From a virus, in IMG/VR virus record IMGVR_UViG_3300043419_000357, positions 1 through 37,288 of that record: DNA of 37,288 bases; one strand, written 5' to 3'. The notes beneath the pieces were generated by a model. That model saw only the letters and a program-made list of their open reading frames with translations. It had not been told where the DNA came from and did no database searches. Positions 30,338-37,205 of this stretch are shown here, piece after piece. How positions within the stretch are numbered: the stretch's first letter is position 1; every line of letters begins with the position of its first letter. The position numbers and the translations under genes were made by a program.

Positions 30338-30365
30338 ATACTCTCCTTACTGTTTGTATATTACA

Positions 30366-30394
30366 ATTATACCGAAGTAAATCAATGATGTCAA
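30366..30394 (-). promoter_or_regulatory. Consensus promoter (minus)
   Basis: TTGACA (30394-30389), 17 bases, TATAAT (30371-30366); drives the micro-protein and phosphatase. Confidence 0.88.
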
Positions 30395-30399
30395 GCCAA

Positions 30400-31065
30400 T
30401 CAGCAGTCGTCTTTTGTGCTGACTGGAACATTTATATCTGACCAGCACTGACCATACAAGGTGTGTCTTGAGTTAGGTCCAAGAACCTTAGTTACCCTAT
30501 GAGTAAACTCTTCTCCAATAGGTATATTGACTAACATTCCTGATTCTGGCTTAATGACATAGCCTTTTCTAAATTCTACTAAACCACCTTCAAAATCATC
30601 ATTTAAATAAATAGAGTGTGAGGCAGCCCTATTGCCTTGAGGCCCTGGATCTTCCCAATGCCAATCCATAGCATAACCAATGTCTGCCGTTTTTGCTTGG
30701 TCAAGGTTCCTATCTCTTTCAATTTCTTCATCTGTACAATATTTAAATGTTTGAATACCACTATTTCTTCCGTAACCTTGTGGCAGAACTGATTCAAGTC
30801 TTTCATATATGCCACCAGGTTTTCCAAACAATTCTTCTATCTCTGGGACTGTAGGGTCTCCAGGAACTGGAAACTTTAATGAGCCATCTTCTTCAAACTG
30901 TGGAACGTTCATTGGAAACTTATTTAAAATGTTTTTGTAATGCGATCTCATTGTGGCGTACCAACCAGTTGGCTCATCACAATAAGGTCTTAGAGTCTCA
31001 AGTTCTTCTTTAGTTAAAAAATTTTTTATGTACCAAAGGCCTTCATCTAGATATATTTTTTCCAT
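30400..31065 (-). CDS. P4H-like 2OG-Fe(II) oxygenase, HxE variant
   Basis: 221 residues from ATG 31065. Signature SIYLNDDFEGGLVEF; distal H189 (FTHRV) and R200 (SRHTLYGQCW). The metal motif reads H136-W-E138, an HxE instead of HxD. ATG 31065 is chosen because TATAAT lies exactly six bases before; the frame extends five codons upstream through the promoter. Third of the P4H-like set. May still bind iron, or be altered in activity. Confidence 0.85.
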   Translation of the reverse strand: MEKIYLDEGLWYIKNFLTKEELETLRPYCDEPTGWYATMRSHYKNILNKFPMNVPQFEEDGSLKFPVPGDPTVPEIEELFGKPGGIYERLESVLPQGYGRNSGIQTFKYCTDEEIERDRNLDQAKTADIGYAMDWHWEDPGPQGNRAASHSIYLNDDFEGGLVEFRKGYVIKPESGMLVNIPIGEEFTHRVTKVLGPNSRHTLYGQCWSDINVPVSTKDDC

Positions 31066-31071
31066 ATTGCA

Positions 31072-31077
31072 ATTATA
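31072..31077 (-). promoter_or_regulatory. Leaderless promoter -10 (minus)
   Basis: TATAAT (31077-31072), six bases before ATG 31065; -35 weak. Confidence 0.6.
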
Positions 31078-31079
31078 CA

Positions 31080-31364
31080 TTATCTATTTTTGTCCCAGAC
31101 ATGACCAAGAAATGATCTCCAAGATACGCTTTCTTTGTCTAGGTCTTTCCAATGTATGTATGACTTAATATACACAATGGAGTAAGCAATAGCAGCAAAT
31201 ATAAAGCCATACTGTTTGGTTACTAGGGCATAATATATCCACATTGCCTCATTAAATGTAGCCCAAATCCATGCCCAAATCTGTCTTCGGCCCACAAAGT
31301 AAATTGCTGCAACACCACTTAGAGCAAGCACCCAGGATGCATAATCATTAATCCATTGTTCCAT
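31080..31364 (-). CDS. PnuC-like small membrane protein
   Basis: 94 residues, three predicted hydrophobic helices (WVLALSGVAAIYFVG; WAWIWATFNEAMWIYYALV; FIFAAIAYSIVYIKSYI). GRRQIWAWIWATFNE and TKQYGFIFAAIAYSIVYIKSYIHW recall the PnuC/nicotinamide riboside transporter pattern but at half the length. Good RBS (AAGGAAA). Could import a pyridine nucleotide precursor, or be a remnant. Confidence 0.6.
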   Translation of the reverse strand: MEQWINDYASWVLALSGVAAIYFVGRRQIWAWIWATFNEAMWIYYALVTKQYGFIFAAIAYSIVYIKSYIHWKDLDKESVSWRSFLGHVWDKNR

Positions 31365-31377
31365 AAGTTTCCTTAAA

Positions 31378-31608
31378 TTAATTGGCTTGCTTGCCCTTGG
31401 TCTTTACCCAAGTGCCTATCTTGCCATTACTAACTTTTGACCTTAGCGTCTCTGCAAATGCTGTTATTATTTCAGAGCCAAGGTACTCTTCTCCAGTTTC
31501 TAGGTCAATAAGTTTCCACTTACCTGGAGCCTTTGTATGTATTATCAATTCTAGCGGGGTATCAAAAGACTCAACTTCTGTACCGTCTTTAAGTATTCTT
31601 TTATCCAT
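31378..31608 (-). CDS. Hypothetical protein
   Basis: 76 residues from ATG 31608, which overlaps the previous stop (TAATG). Contains PGKWKLIDLETGEEYLGSE, a small beta domain, and a basic C terminus (KIGTWVKTKGKQ). The pattern is familiar from phage small proteins; no function known. Confidence 0.7.
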   Translation of the reverse strand: MDKRILKDGTEVESFDTPLELIIHTKAPGKWKLIDLETGEEYLGSEIITAFAETLRSKVSNGKIGTWVKTKGKQAN

Positions 31609-31733
31609 TAAGACACAAGACCCATAGACAGGTGGGTAAGGCAAACATCTGCAACTATATAATCAGAGTGGTCTACTACCACATCGTAATGTGTTGCATC
31701 TTTCTCACAAAAGAAACATTTTGCTTTTTTCAT
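31608..31733 (-). CDS. Zinc micro-protein
   Basis: 41 residues with CFFC near the start and CLTH near residue 33 (CxxC...CxxH). No RBS; leaderless from TATAAT six bases upstream. Likely one zinc-ribbon. Coupled to the next gene. Confidence 0.7.
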   Translation of the reverse strand: MKKAKCFFCEKDATHYDVVVDHSDYIVADVCLTHLSMGLVS

Positions 31734-31739
31734 ATAATG

Positions 31740-31745
31740 ATTATA
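31740..31745 (-). promoter_or_regulatory. Leaderless promoter -10 (minus)
   Basis: TATAAT (31745-31740) with TGA extension, six bases before ATG 31733. Confidence 0.65.
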
Positions 31746-31755
31746 TCATAAAAGA

Positions 31756-31860
31756 TTATTTATGATCTGCCTTCATATGCCTGTATAGACTATCATGAGC
31801 AAAGCCTACTCTAAAGTCCCACTCTTTTTTACAGACAGGACAGATAATAGTTCTAGCCAT
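31756..31860 (-). CDS. C2H2-like zinc micro-protein
   Basis: 34 residues: CPVC, then H25-ish and a final HMKADH, giving a C2H2 finger of CxxC...HxxxxH type. RBS AAGGA. Overlaps the end of the preceding gene. Possibly DNA-binding. Confidence 0.65.
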   Translation of the reverse strand: MARTIICPVCKKEWDFRVGFAHDSLYRHMKADHK

Positions 31861-32098
31861 TTAGATCCTTCTTCCATGCTTCCATATCGATTATGTAGTA
31901 TGTTCCCCACCATTCGTAAGGCTTGTTAAGAATATTATACATTTTTGCGTGGTACTTATAACGCCATCCCAATTCCTGATCTTCGTCCATGTTGACACAC
32001 TTAACTATATGATTACCAGCAAACTCTCCAGAGATATTTCCGATCCATCGTAATAAAATATTACTTGTTTTCTGATGTTTGATCGAATGATTGATCAT
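31853..32098 (-). CDS. Hypothetical protein, start uncertain
   Basis: About 81 residues if ATG 32098 is the start; ATG 31993 (MDEDQELGWRYKYHAKMYN) is an alternative. The C-terminal part (WRYKYHAKMYNILNKPYEWWGTYYIID) looks like real protein, rich in Trp and Tyr. The first third overlaps the 43-residue ORF in another frame, so the N terminus is doubtful. Confidence 0.5.
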   Translation of the reverse strand: MINHSIKHQKTSNILLRWIGNISGEFAGNHIVKCVNMDEDQELGWRYKYHAKMYNILNKPYEWWGTYYIIDMEAWKKDLNG

Positions 32099-32192
32099 CT
32101 TTTGGCACCCAAACTTTCTTTCCATCTTTATATACAGGCCAATAGCCAAGGCTACGCCAGTCCATAGACATAATCTTAGGATCTTTTGGCAT
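32061..32192 (-). CDS. Small hypothetical protein
   Basis: 43 residues: MPKDPKIMSMDWRSLGYWPV then KDGKKVWVPKDDQSFD, a short beta-hairpin-like sequence. Overlaps the upstream zinc protein by 17 bases. No clear RBS. Function unknown. Confidence 0.55.
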   Translation of the reverse strand: MPKDPKIMSMDWRSLGYWPVYKDGKKVWVPKDDQSFDQTSENK

Positions 32193-32391
32193 TTACGCAC
32201 CACACTTTATAATCGCTCATTGTCTGATGACTTTCCCAAAACAGTGGGTCCTTGTGATGCATCTCACACTCAGGACATTCATTCTTAGTAATCTTAACAT
32301 CCTTGCACTTGGGACACTTAGTAGTAGGGTTAGTTGTTCCATATGGTACAGTAAAGGTACCACCACAATCAAAACACAGCACAATTGGCAT
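32176..32391 (-). CDS. Zinc-ribbon protein
   Basis: 71 residues. Three cysteine pairs: CFDCG, CPKC and CPEC with an MHH segment, giving up to two zinc sites. First gene of a minus-strand series driven by the promoter at 32417-32445. Probably nucleic-acid binding; family not named. Confidence 0.75.
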   Translation of the reverse strand: MPIVLCFDCGGTFTVPYGTTNPTTKCPKCKDVKITKNECPECEMHHKDPLFWESHQTMSDYKVWCVNAKRS

Positions 32392-32416
32392 TAGGTCTTC
32401 TTTCTTCTATTATATA

Positions 32417-32445
32417 ATTGTATCACAGGACTACATTTAAGTCAA
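32417..32445 (-). promoter_or_regulatory. Promoter (minus)
   Basis: TTGACT (32445-32440), 17 bases, TACAAT (32422-32417). Divergent from the plus-strand promoter below. Confidence 0.75.
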
Positions 32446-32448
32446 ATA

Positions 32449-32457
32449 TGATATAAT
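32449..32457 (+). promoter_or_regulatory. Extended -10 promoter
   Basis: TGA plus TATAAT on the plus strand, 43 bases before ATG 32501. Confidence 0.5.
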
Positions 32458-32500
32458 GTTTAAATATTAGTTTTATTTATAAGTTAAAAGAAAGAAAACA

Positions 32501-33388
32501 ATGAAAAGAAAAAAAGATCTACACCTTCTTGATTTTGGCATACCAGATCGAGTAGTTGAGCCTGATCCTTTTTATGATAATTTTATTAGTCATGAGCATA
32601 GGCATGAAAATATGGTAGATGAACTAAAACTAGAAGTAAGAAGTAAAAAGTTTACATATAAAGATAGCATGCCTATAGAATATAATGTAAACTCAAAAGG
32701 TTTTAGATCGATTGAGTTTGTTAATAATCCTGACGTAATAACTTCTGGCTGCTCCCAGTCTTTTGGTGTAGGACTACCATCAAAGTATATCTGGTCTAAC
32801 TTGTTAGATGAGTCTGGATCTTTAAAGGTTATTAACATATCCTATCCAGGAACAAGCACTCAGACTATAGTTGAAGATATCTTTAGATATATTAATGAGT
32901 ACGGCAACCCAAAGTATATTAGAATACTTGTCCCAGACTTTATACGTTTTAAATTTTTAAAAGCATTAGATACTAATTACTATGTTGAGTTTGCCAAGGG
33001 GAACTTTGGAGATTTCCTTAATACTGTCGCCAGCATGGACCAATCCCTAAGCAAATATGAAAAACTACCAGTCCCAATTGAAAAGATTATGCCGTATTCA
33101 GTTCCATTTAGGACATCACTAATGCATATCAAAATGCTTGAGTCGTATTGCGAAGTAGCAAAAATTGATCTTAAGTGGGCAACTTGGGATAGCAAGTTAA
33201 AGTATCATTTTTCTAAGCACGACTATGGATTTAAAAACTATGTTGCAAACAGTGATATCTTAGACTATTCTTCATGCCACTCTGAATTAAAAGAAGAGTT
33301 TGAGGAATTATTTTATTTAGCAGCAGATATTGACGAGCATATGGGTACTCATGCACACTCACATTATGCAAAGATATTATCCTTGTAG
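32501..33388 (+). CDS. SGNH/GDSL-like hydrolase, second copy
   Basis: 295 residues. TSGCSQSFGVGLP carries the nucleophile Ser, ISYPGTSTQ is block II-like, and DEHMGTHAHSHYA provides the Asp/His end. Same order and spacing as the protein at 28405-29370, so they are distant paralogs. It is the only plus-strand gene between 24.8 and 37.2 kb, apart from the edge gene, and its 3' end overlaps the opposing JmjC-like gene by 12 bases. RBS weak. Confidence 0.72.
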   Translation: MKRKKDLHLLDFGIPDRVVEPDPFYDNFISHEHRHENMVDELKLEVRSKKFTYKDSMPIEYNVNSKGFRSIEFVNNPDVITSGCSQSFGVGLPSKYIWSNLLDESGSLKVINISYPGTSTQTIVEDIFRYINEYGNPKYIRILVPDFIRFKFLKALDTNYYVEFAKGNFGDFLNTVASMDQSLSKYEKLPVPIEKIMPYSVPFRTSLMHIKMLESYCEVAKIDLKWATWDSKLKYHFSKHDYGFKNYVANSDILDYSSCHSELKEEFEELFYLAADIDEHMGTHAHSHYAKILSL

Positions 33389-33934
33389 CAGCGTTTCTTC
33401 TAATCTATTAAAGTTTAACTTGTATTCAAACTGTATTGCTGCTCTAGGCTCTGTTGTAATCACATTATGCTTAGTGTAGTTTGGTATGAAAATTACATCA
33501 CCTGGGTTTAAAACATAACTTATATCCTCAAACTCCCAAAGAGTAGTGCCTATACATTGCCAATAGAAGTGATCTTTAGAGTCCACATGCTGCCTTGATG
33601 GTGGTTCTTTAGCAAAGTTTACATATGCAGCCAGTGGCTTGCCTTCGCCCAGTAATTCAAACTCTTTAAAGAATATTTCTATTTCTGGATAAAACTCTTT
33701 AGTCGGGTAGGTAATGTTAACGTAAAAAGGATCTTTAAATAATACTCCATTGACAAACTTCTCTCTAGTTGCATCTAAAGCATGGTACTTAACTTCGGTA
33801 TTGTGATACTCTGAATTCAAATGATCAATGAAGTTTTCCCATTTGGGAACTGATGGAAGTATATTTTTAAATAGATAAGGTTTCTTGTTTTTCTTTGCAT
33901 CAATGATTTCTTTTATCAATCGATCCACATCCAC
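33377..33934 (-). CDS. JmjC/cupin-like Fe(II)/2OG oxygenase
   Basis: 185 residues. H116/D118 (RQHVDSKDHFYWQ), H156 (YTKHNVI), R164 in PRAAIQFEY, with LNPGDVIFIP as the cupin strand. The layout mirrors the protein at 10603-11184. ATG lies inside the end of the P4H-like gene (19-base overlap), so the two are likely co-translated and may act on the same substrate. Confidence 0.75.
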   Translation of the reverse strand: MDVDRLIKEIIDAKKNKKPYLFKNILPSVPKWENFIDHLNSEYHNTEVKYHALDATREKFVNGVLFKDPFYVNITYPTKEFYPEIEIFFKEFELLGEGKPLAAYVNFAKEPPSRQHVDSKDHFYWQCIGTTLWEFEDISYVLNPGDVIFIPNYTKHNVITTEPRAAIQFEYKLNFNRLEETLLQG

Positions 33935-34662
33935 TTCATGTATGAGTTACGCTCAATCCTCTCACGAAGATTTTCTTTCTTATTCCATTCTTCTTCAGAG
34001 TACTTAGCCTTCTCCTCATGCCATTCGGGGGAGCCATCATACTTGTAGTGCCAGAATGATCTAACAAAGTACTTTGTACCTTCGTCTACGGTTCTAACTC
34101 CATGTCTATATCTTTCTCCAGATGGGAATACAACTAGGTCTCCTGCTTTAGGCTTATATCTGACAAGATTTTCGGTATCGTCATCAATCATAAATACGAT
34201 ATCCCCACCCTTATAATCATCATTAATATAAAGGTTTGCAGTTATGTAATGCTTAAGTCCTGGCTGATCCTTTTGTTCCTGCTTATAGTCGGTATGAAAA
34301 GGCATGATGAGGTTTGTGTATCTTACTCTCTTAGGCCTATAGAAACATAGTTGGTTACTAGAGGTGTGCAACTCTCCTGTTCCCATTCCATATCTGTTTA
34401 TATAGTCAATAGTAACTTTGCCAAATAGGTCATTGTAAATTGCTGTTATCTCATTGTTATATGGGTTACTTGATGTGGCAGTTGATGAGAACTCCAAAGG
34501 GTCTCCGCTGTATGGGGTACATTCGAGTCTGGTCATCTTACCAAAACTGCCCCATTTGCCCCAGTCATCTTCGCCGTAATTACTAATTATTTCAAGGATG
34601 CGGTCAGACTCTTCTTTGAAATTATATACGACAACTTGGTCGGTCAAAACGTAGGATTCCAT
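33916..34662 (-). CDS. P4H-like 2OG-Fe(II) oxygenase
   Basis: 248 residues from ATG 34662. H123/D125 (PFHTDY), NLYINDDYKGGDIVF signature, H187 (YRHGV), K197 (TKYFVRSFW). The start is chosen because TATAAT ends seven bases before it; ATG 34671 overlaps that box. C-terminal 45 residues are charged. Fourth P4H-like enzyme, coupled to the JmjC-like gene. Confidence 0.88.
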   Translation of the reverse strand: MESYVLTDQVVVYNFKEESDRILEIISNYGEDDWGKWGSFGKMTRLECTPYSGDPLEFSSTATSSNPYNNEITAIYNDLFGKVTIDYINRYGMGTGELHTSSNQLCFYRPKRVRYTNLIMPFHTDYKQEQKDQPGLKHYITANLYINDDYKGGDIVFMIDDDTENLVRYKPKAGDLVVFPSGERYRHGVRTVDEGTKYFVRSFWHYKYDGSPEWHEEKAKYSEEEWNKKENLRERIERNSYMKWMWID

Positions 34663-34669
34663 AGTTTCC

Positions 34670-34675
34670 ATTATA
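34670..34675 (-). promoter_or_regulatory. Leaderless promoter -10 (minus)
   Basis: TATAAT (34675-34670), seven bases before ATG 34662. Confidence 0.55.
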
Positions 34676-34750
34676 CAGTATTAAAGTTCGGCGGAAAATA
34701 GAGTTAGTAAACCTTCTTATGCCCTAGACGGGCAATAGTGGTTAGTATCC

Positions 34751-34876
34751 CTAGTATTGCCTATGTCTTTTTTTATTACCATATCTAGATTTAATATCAG
34801 ACTTAGCCTGCTCTACAATAGCGTTCGCAATGTCTTCAACACTAAACTCTTGATCGAAGGTTTGTTCAGTATCCAT
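34751..34876 (-). CDS. Small charged protein
   Basis: 41 residues: an acidic first half (TEQTFDQEFSVEDIANAIVEQ) and a basic tail (KSRYGNKKRHRQY). AAGGAG RBS six bases upstream. Last gene of the operon that starts at 35883. Function unknown. Confidence 0.65.
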   Translation of the reverse strand: MDTEQTFDQEFSVEDIANAIVEQAKSDIKSRYGNKKRHRQY

Positions 34877-34886
34877 GATAATCTCC

Positions 34887-35072
34887 TTATCGTCGATGAT
34901 GGTTTCTTGCAATCATTCTATGTTCGGCACTTTCTGAATATGGGATTTTTGCGGGGGTATCAAATAGACAAACCCTACAAGGAGCAAACCTAGTATGCTC
35001 AACACATACAAAGCCCCACTCCCAACCCTGATCAGTTATATTAGCGAACAGTTCTTCTGGTAGATTATTCAC
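34887..35072 (-). CDS. Zinc-finger-like small protein
   Basis: 61 residues. WGFVCVEHTRFAPCRVCL gives a CxxH...CxxC set, probably one zinc. Overlaps the preceding gene by eight bases. Family not named. Confidence 0.75.
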   Translation of the reverse strand: MNNLPEELFANITDQGWEWGFVCVEHTRFAPCRVCLFDTPAKIPYSESAEHRMIARNHHRR

Positions 35073-35283
35073 TTAACTCCTTATCAATAGCCTCAATAAT
35101 TAACTGGAATGCAGTTTGTAGTCCTTGATTAAATTCTTCATTGACATAGTTTCCATCTTTGTATGTCGCAGCCAATTCCACTACTGCACGAAGGGCTTTG
35201 TAATATGGGTTTGAGTTATCGTACTTCTGGTCAAAGTCTTTGATAATTCCATCTAGTTCTTCCAGCAATTCATCGTGGGTCAT
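35065..35283 (-). CDS. Hypothetical helical protein
   Basis: 72 residues, acidic, all-helical (DELLEELDGIIKDF...YYKALRAVVELAATYKDG...LIIEAIDKELSE). ATGA overlap with the upstream gene. Function unknown. Confidence 0.75.
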   Translation of the reverse strand: MTHDELLEELDGIIKDFDQKYDNSNPYYKALRAVVELAATYKDGNYVNEEFNQGLQTAFQLIIEAIDKELSE

Positions 35284-35501
35284 TTTAAGTCCTCAATTTT
35301 TTCAAATGGTTGAAATGATAGGTATTTTTTTGCTGCTCTTTTAGCCATACGTTTAGCACCCCAATAAGTAAATGCATATCCACCTCTTATTGAAGACCAA
35401 TAACCTTCTCGCTTTTTATCTGGTTGACGGTAATTTTCTACATCCCAAAAGTAACCACTGTAATTGCGTGAGTTACGGATACTGACTCTATATTGTGTCA
35501 T
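35280..35501 (-). CDS. Hypothetical basic protein
   Basis: 73 residues, Tyr/Arg/Lys rich (YRVSIRNSRNYSGYFWDVEN; WGAKRMAKRAAKKYLSF). TAATG overlap with the upstream gene. Possibly nucleic-acid binding. Confidence 0.7.
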   Translation of the reverse strand: MTQYRVSIRNSRNYSGYFWDVENYRQPDKKREGYWSSIRGGYAFTYWGAKRMAKRAAKKYLSFQPFEKIEDLK

Positions 35502-35677
35502 TAGTATGGTCCCTCAATCTGATACATTAAATATCTTATAACTTCTTTTTCTCTACCTAAGTTTACCATTTCAAGCGGGGACATGTCAAAGGCATGATTA
35601 TAGCCTTTCATCCACTGATCTTGTTGCACTTCATTATTGACAATAATAGAAAGAAGTCTAGTGATTTCATTTATCAT
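35501..35677 (-). CDS. Hypothetical small protein
   Basis: 58 residues from ATG 35677 (strong AGGAGG RBS, six bases). Helical, with SPLEMVNLGREKEVIRYL. The longer reading six codons upstream lacks support. Overlaps neighbours by one base at each end. Confidence 0.7.
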   Translation of the reverse strand: MINEITRLLSIIVNNEVQQDQWMKGYNHAFDMSPLEMVNLGREKEVIRYLMYQIEGPY

Positions 35678-35883
35678 TAGTATCCTCCTAGACACTCATT
35701 ACGAGTGTGGTATAGTCTAATCTTATTCATTGTCTTCTTATTTGGTGCATATAACTCTTCACCACAGCATGAGGTTTTGAGATACCACTCCTTAGCAAAG
35801 AAGTCATAGATAAGGCCCTTAGCGTTAGCATATTTGTTGGCTACAAAGGTTTGAAATGGGTCTGGTATTTCCATATTGATCAT
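35677..35883 (-). CDS. Small protein with CC motif, operon leader
   Basis: 68 residues. KTSCCGEELYAPNKKT and a final ECLGGY might bind metal. ATG 35883 is six bases after the GATACT -10 of a TTGACA promoter, hence leaderless. First gene of the six-gene overlapping operon down to 34751. Confidence 0.75.
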   Translation of the reverse strand: MINMEIPDPFQTFVANKYANAKGLIYDFFAKEWYLKTSCCGEELYAPNKKTMNKIRLYHTRNECLGGY

Positions 35884-35889
35884 AGATTA

Positions 35890-35918
35890 AGTATCCCACA
35901 TTGGCCAAAGCATGTCAA
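35890..35918 (-). promoter_or_regulatory. Consensus leaderless promoter (minus)
   Basis: TTGACA (35918-35913), 17 bases, GATACT (35895-35890) with TGG extension, six bases to ATG 35883. Confidence 0.8.
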
Positions 35919-36046
35919 GTGGATAGTTTATACTCATATCCAGGAGTCTCGATGTTTACTTTAGGCACGTTATCGAGATAGTCCGTGCTCGGCTTTTCGG
36001 TTTTGCACTCATACTCAAGAGAAGGAGTGACTCTATAATTATACAC
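35915..36046 (-). CDS. Possible small protein, GTG start
   Basis: 43 residues in a frame open beyond this start; composition (Tyr, Pro, Glu, Lys) looks coding. However GTG 36046 lies upstream of the -10 of the promoter at 36038-36066, so the real start, if any, is unclear. Ends inside the next promoter. Confidence 0.3.
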   Translation of the reverse strand: MYNYRVTPSLEYECKTEKPSTDYLDNVPKVNIETPGYEYKLST

Positions 36047-36066
36047 AGTTTTGCGGGGGATGTCAA
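36038..36066 (-). promoter_or_regulatory. Consensus promoter (minus)
   Basis: TTGACA (36066-36061), 17 bases, TATAAT (36043-36038). The downstream RNA has no clear long gene until 35883. Confidence 0.8.
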
Positions 36067-36106
36067 GAGAGCATCGTAATCCCCAGTATAACAATACCCT
36101 ATGGTA

Positions 36107-36223
36107 TTAGATATCTTTGAAGTATTCGTAGATAGATAGACAAACCATAAATGTGGATAGGCCTAGCATGCCATAAATCCAATAGATGTAGAGTAGGGCT
36201 GGATCAGTTAATATCTCTTTCAT
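36107..36223 (-). CDS. Small membrane protein
   Basis: 38 residues with a hydrophobic middle (LLYIYWIYGMLGLSTFMVCLS) and a charged end. Leaderless: TATAAT ends six bases before ATG 36223. Function unknown. Confidence 0.55.
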   Translation of the reverse strand: MKEILTDPALLYIYWIYGMLGLSTFMVCLSIYEYFKDI

Positions 36224-36229
36224 GGTCTG

Positions 36230-36235
36230 ATTATA
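36230..36235 (-). promoter_or_regulatory. Leaderless promoter -10 (minus)
   Basis: TATAAT (36235-36230), six bases before ATG 36223; no clear -35. Confidence 0.55.
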
Positions 36236-36418
36236 TCCCACATATGGGGAAATATCTGATGTATCGTAATCTTTATTTACCCTGGTTTTTTAGAGTTATC
36301 CACAGGTTATGGTTTGATGATGAAGACTATATAAGAACAAAATATCATGATTGATAGGCATAGAATTAGATCGATATGGGGTTTCATGGTTTGATTATAG
36401 CAGAGTTATCCACAGGTG

Positions 36419-36504
36419 AAGGTGTTATAGACACTTAAGTTGTTAGGTTTTAAGGTGTTGTAGACACTTGATTGTTAGGTTTGATATGGTGGTTTGTTAG
36501 GTTT
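36419..36504 (+). repeat. Iteron-like direct repeats
   Basis: Two copies of a 31-32 base unit (36419-36450 and 36452-36482), each with GTGT...ACAC and TTGTTAGGTTT; a third TTGTTAGGTTT follows at 36494-36504. The spacing of 32 and 22 bases is close to whole helical turns. Confidence 0.75.
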
Positions 36505-36552
36505 TGACACTTCTATTCGGCTAGGCGAAGACTTGTGTATATAGTTATCCAC

Positions 36553-36612
36553 AATGTACCTTAAGTGTAGAATAGGTACATTTGATCGGATATTATGTTT
36601 TGGAATGTACCT
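36553..36612. repeat. AATGTACCT inverted and direct repeats
   Basis: AATGTACCT at 36553-36561, its inverse AGGTACATT at 36574-36582 and a direct copy at 36604-36612, between DnaA boxes three and four. May bind a replication or partition protein. Confidence 0.6.
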
Positions 36613-36867
36613 TTTGATAGAGTTATCCACAGGTTTATCCACAGATTGATCTTACTGATTATATTATTAGATGTCCTAGAAGTGGAGTGTTGTGGAGGAT
36701 AGTGGAGCATAGAGCATATCATAGAAGGCATCGTAATGTCAAGCGGGTCGAGAGGGGCTCTATCACAAAACCTTCATATTGTCAAACCTTCAAACCTTCA
36801 TATCCCGCAGCGGATGATATCACAAATATAATGGTTTGTCAAGTCCTTTCAAACCTTAAAACCCCAT

Positions 36868-36893
36868 AAAAAAATCTCCCAAAACCAGGGAGA
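36868..36893 (-). terminator. Intrinsic terminator (minus)
   Basis: On the minus strand TCTCCC pairs with GGGAGA (7-base loop), followed by seven T. Terminates the gene at 36966-37199. Confidence 0.8.
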
Positions 36894-36916
36894 AATTTGC
36901 TAATATCGTAATGTTT

Positions 36917-36949
36917 TTTAAAGAAACCTTTATAGTATTTAAAGAAACC
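36917..36949 (+). repeat. 12-bp direct repeat
   Basis: TTTAAAGAAACC at 36917-36928 and 36938-36949, 21 bases apart (two helical turns), in the gap before the convergent gene end. Confidence 0.5.
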
Positions 36950-36965
36950 AGGACATAATGGTTTG

Positions 36966-37199
36966 TTATTCTATAGGGGGTAGTTTTGCTTCTTCTTGAT
37001 CCCCGCCTGCGGCGTGAATGATAGGATCATTAGTGATCGATGAAGCGGGGGATTTAGGAAAGAAAGCCTTAAGGGTAACAACACTATATAACATACCACA
37101 GATAGCACCCATTGCTTGGTTAAATTCATATGAGTCATGTGGTTGATCATGGCGAGTAGACTTGTTACGATACATCTGTGCAAAATGATCTCTACTCAT
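36966..37199 (-). CDS. Hypothetical protein
   Basis: 77 residues from ATG 37199, which is six bases after TATAAT. A hydrophobic patch (MGAICGMLYSVVTLKAFFP) in the middle and an acidic end. Divergent from the gene at the window end. No family recognised. Confidence 0.7.
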   Translation of the reverse strand: MSRDHFAQMYRNKSTRHDQPHDSYEFNQAMGAICGMLYSVVTLKAFFPKSPASSITNDPIIHAAGGDQEEAKLPPIE

Positions 37200-37205
37200 A
37201 ATACA

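Larger units (their letters stand above)
36296..36643 (+). other. Origin-like region with five DnaA boxes
   Basis: Perfect TTATCCACA boxes at 36296-36304, 36406-36414, 36545-36553, 36623-36631 and 36635-36643, all in the same orientation. A near match, TGTGGATAG, lies at 36152. The region is AT-rich, gene-free and contains the direct and inverted repeats listed next. Interpreted as a replication origin or a DnaA-titrating site. Confidence 0.75.

Noticed and set aside
36151-36354. 67-codon plus-strand frame
   Set aside because: It crosses a DnaA box and the leaderless promoter of a better-supported minus-strand gene and has no RBS.
36687-36869. 60-codon plus-strand frame and a 31-codon ORF starting near 36735
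   Set aside because: Located in the repeat-rich origin flank; no RBS or promoter and an odd composition.
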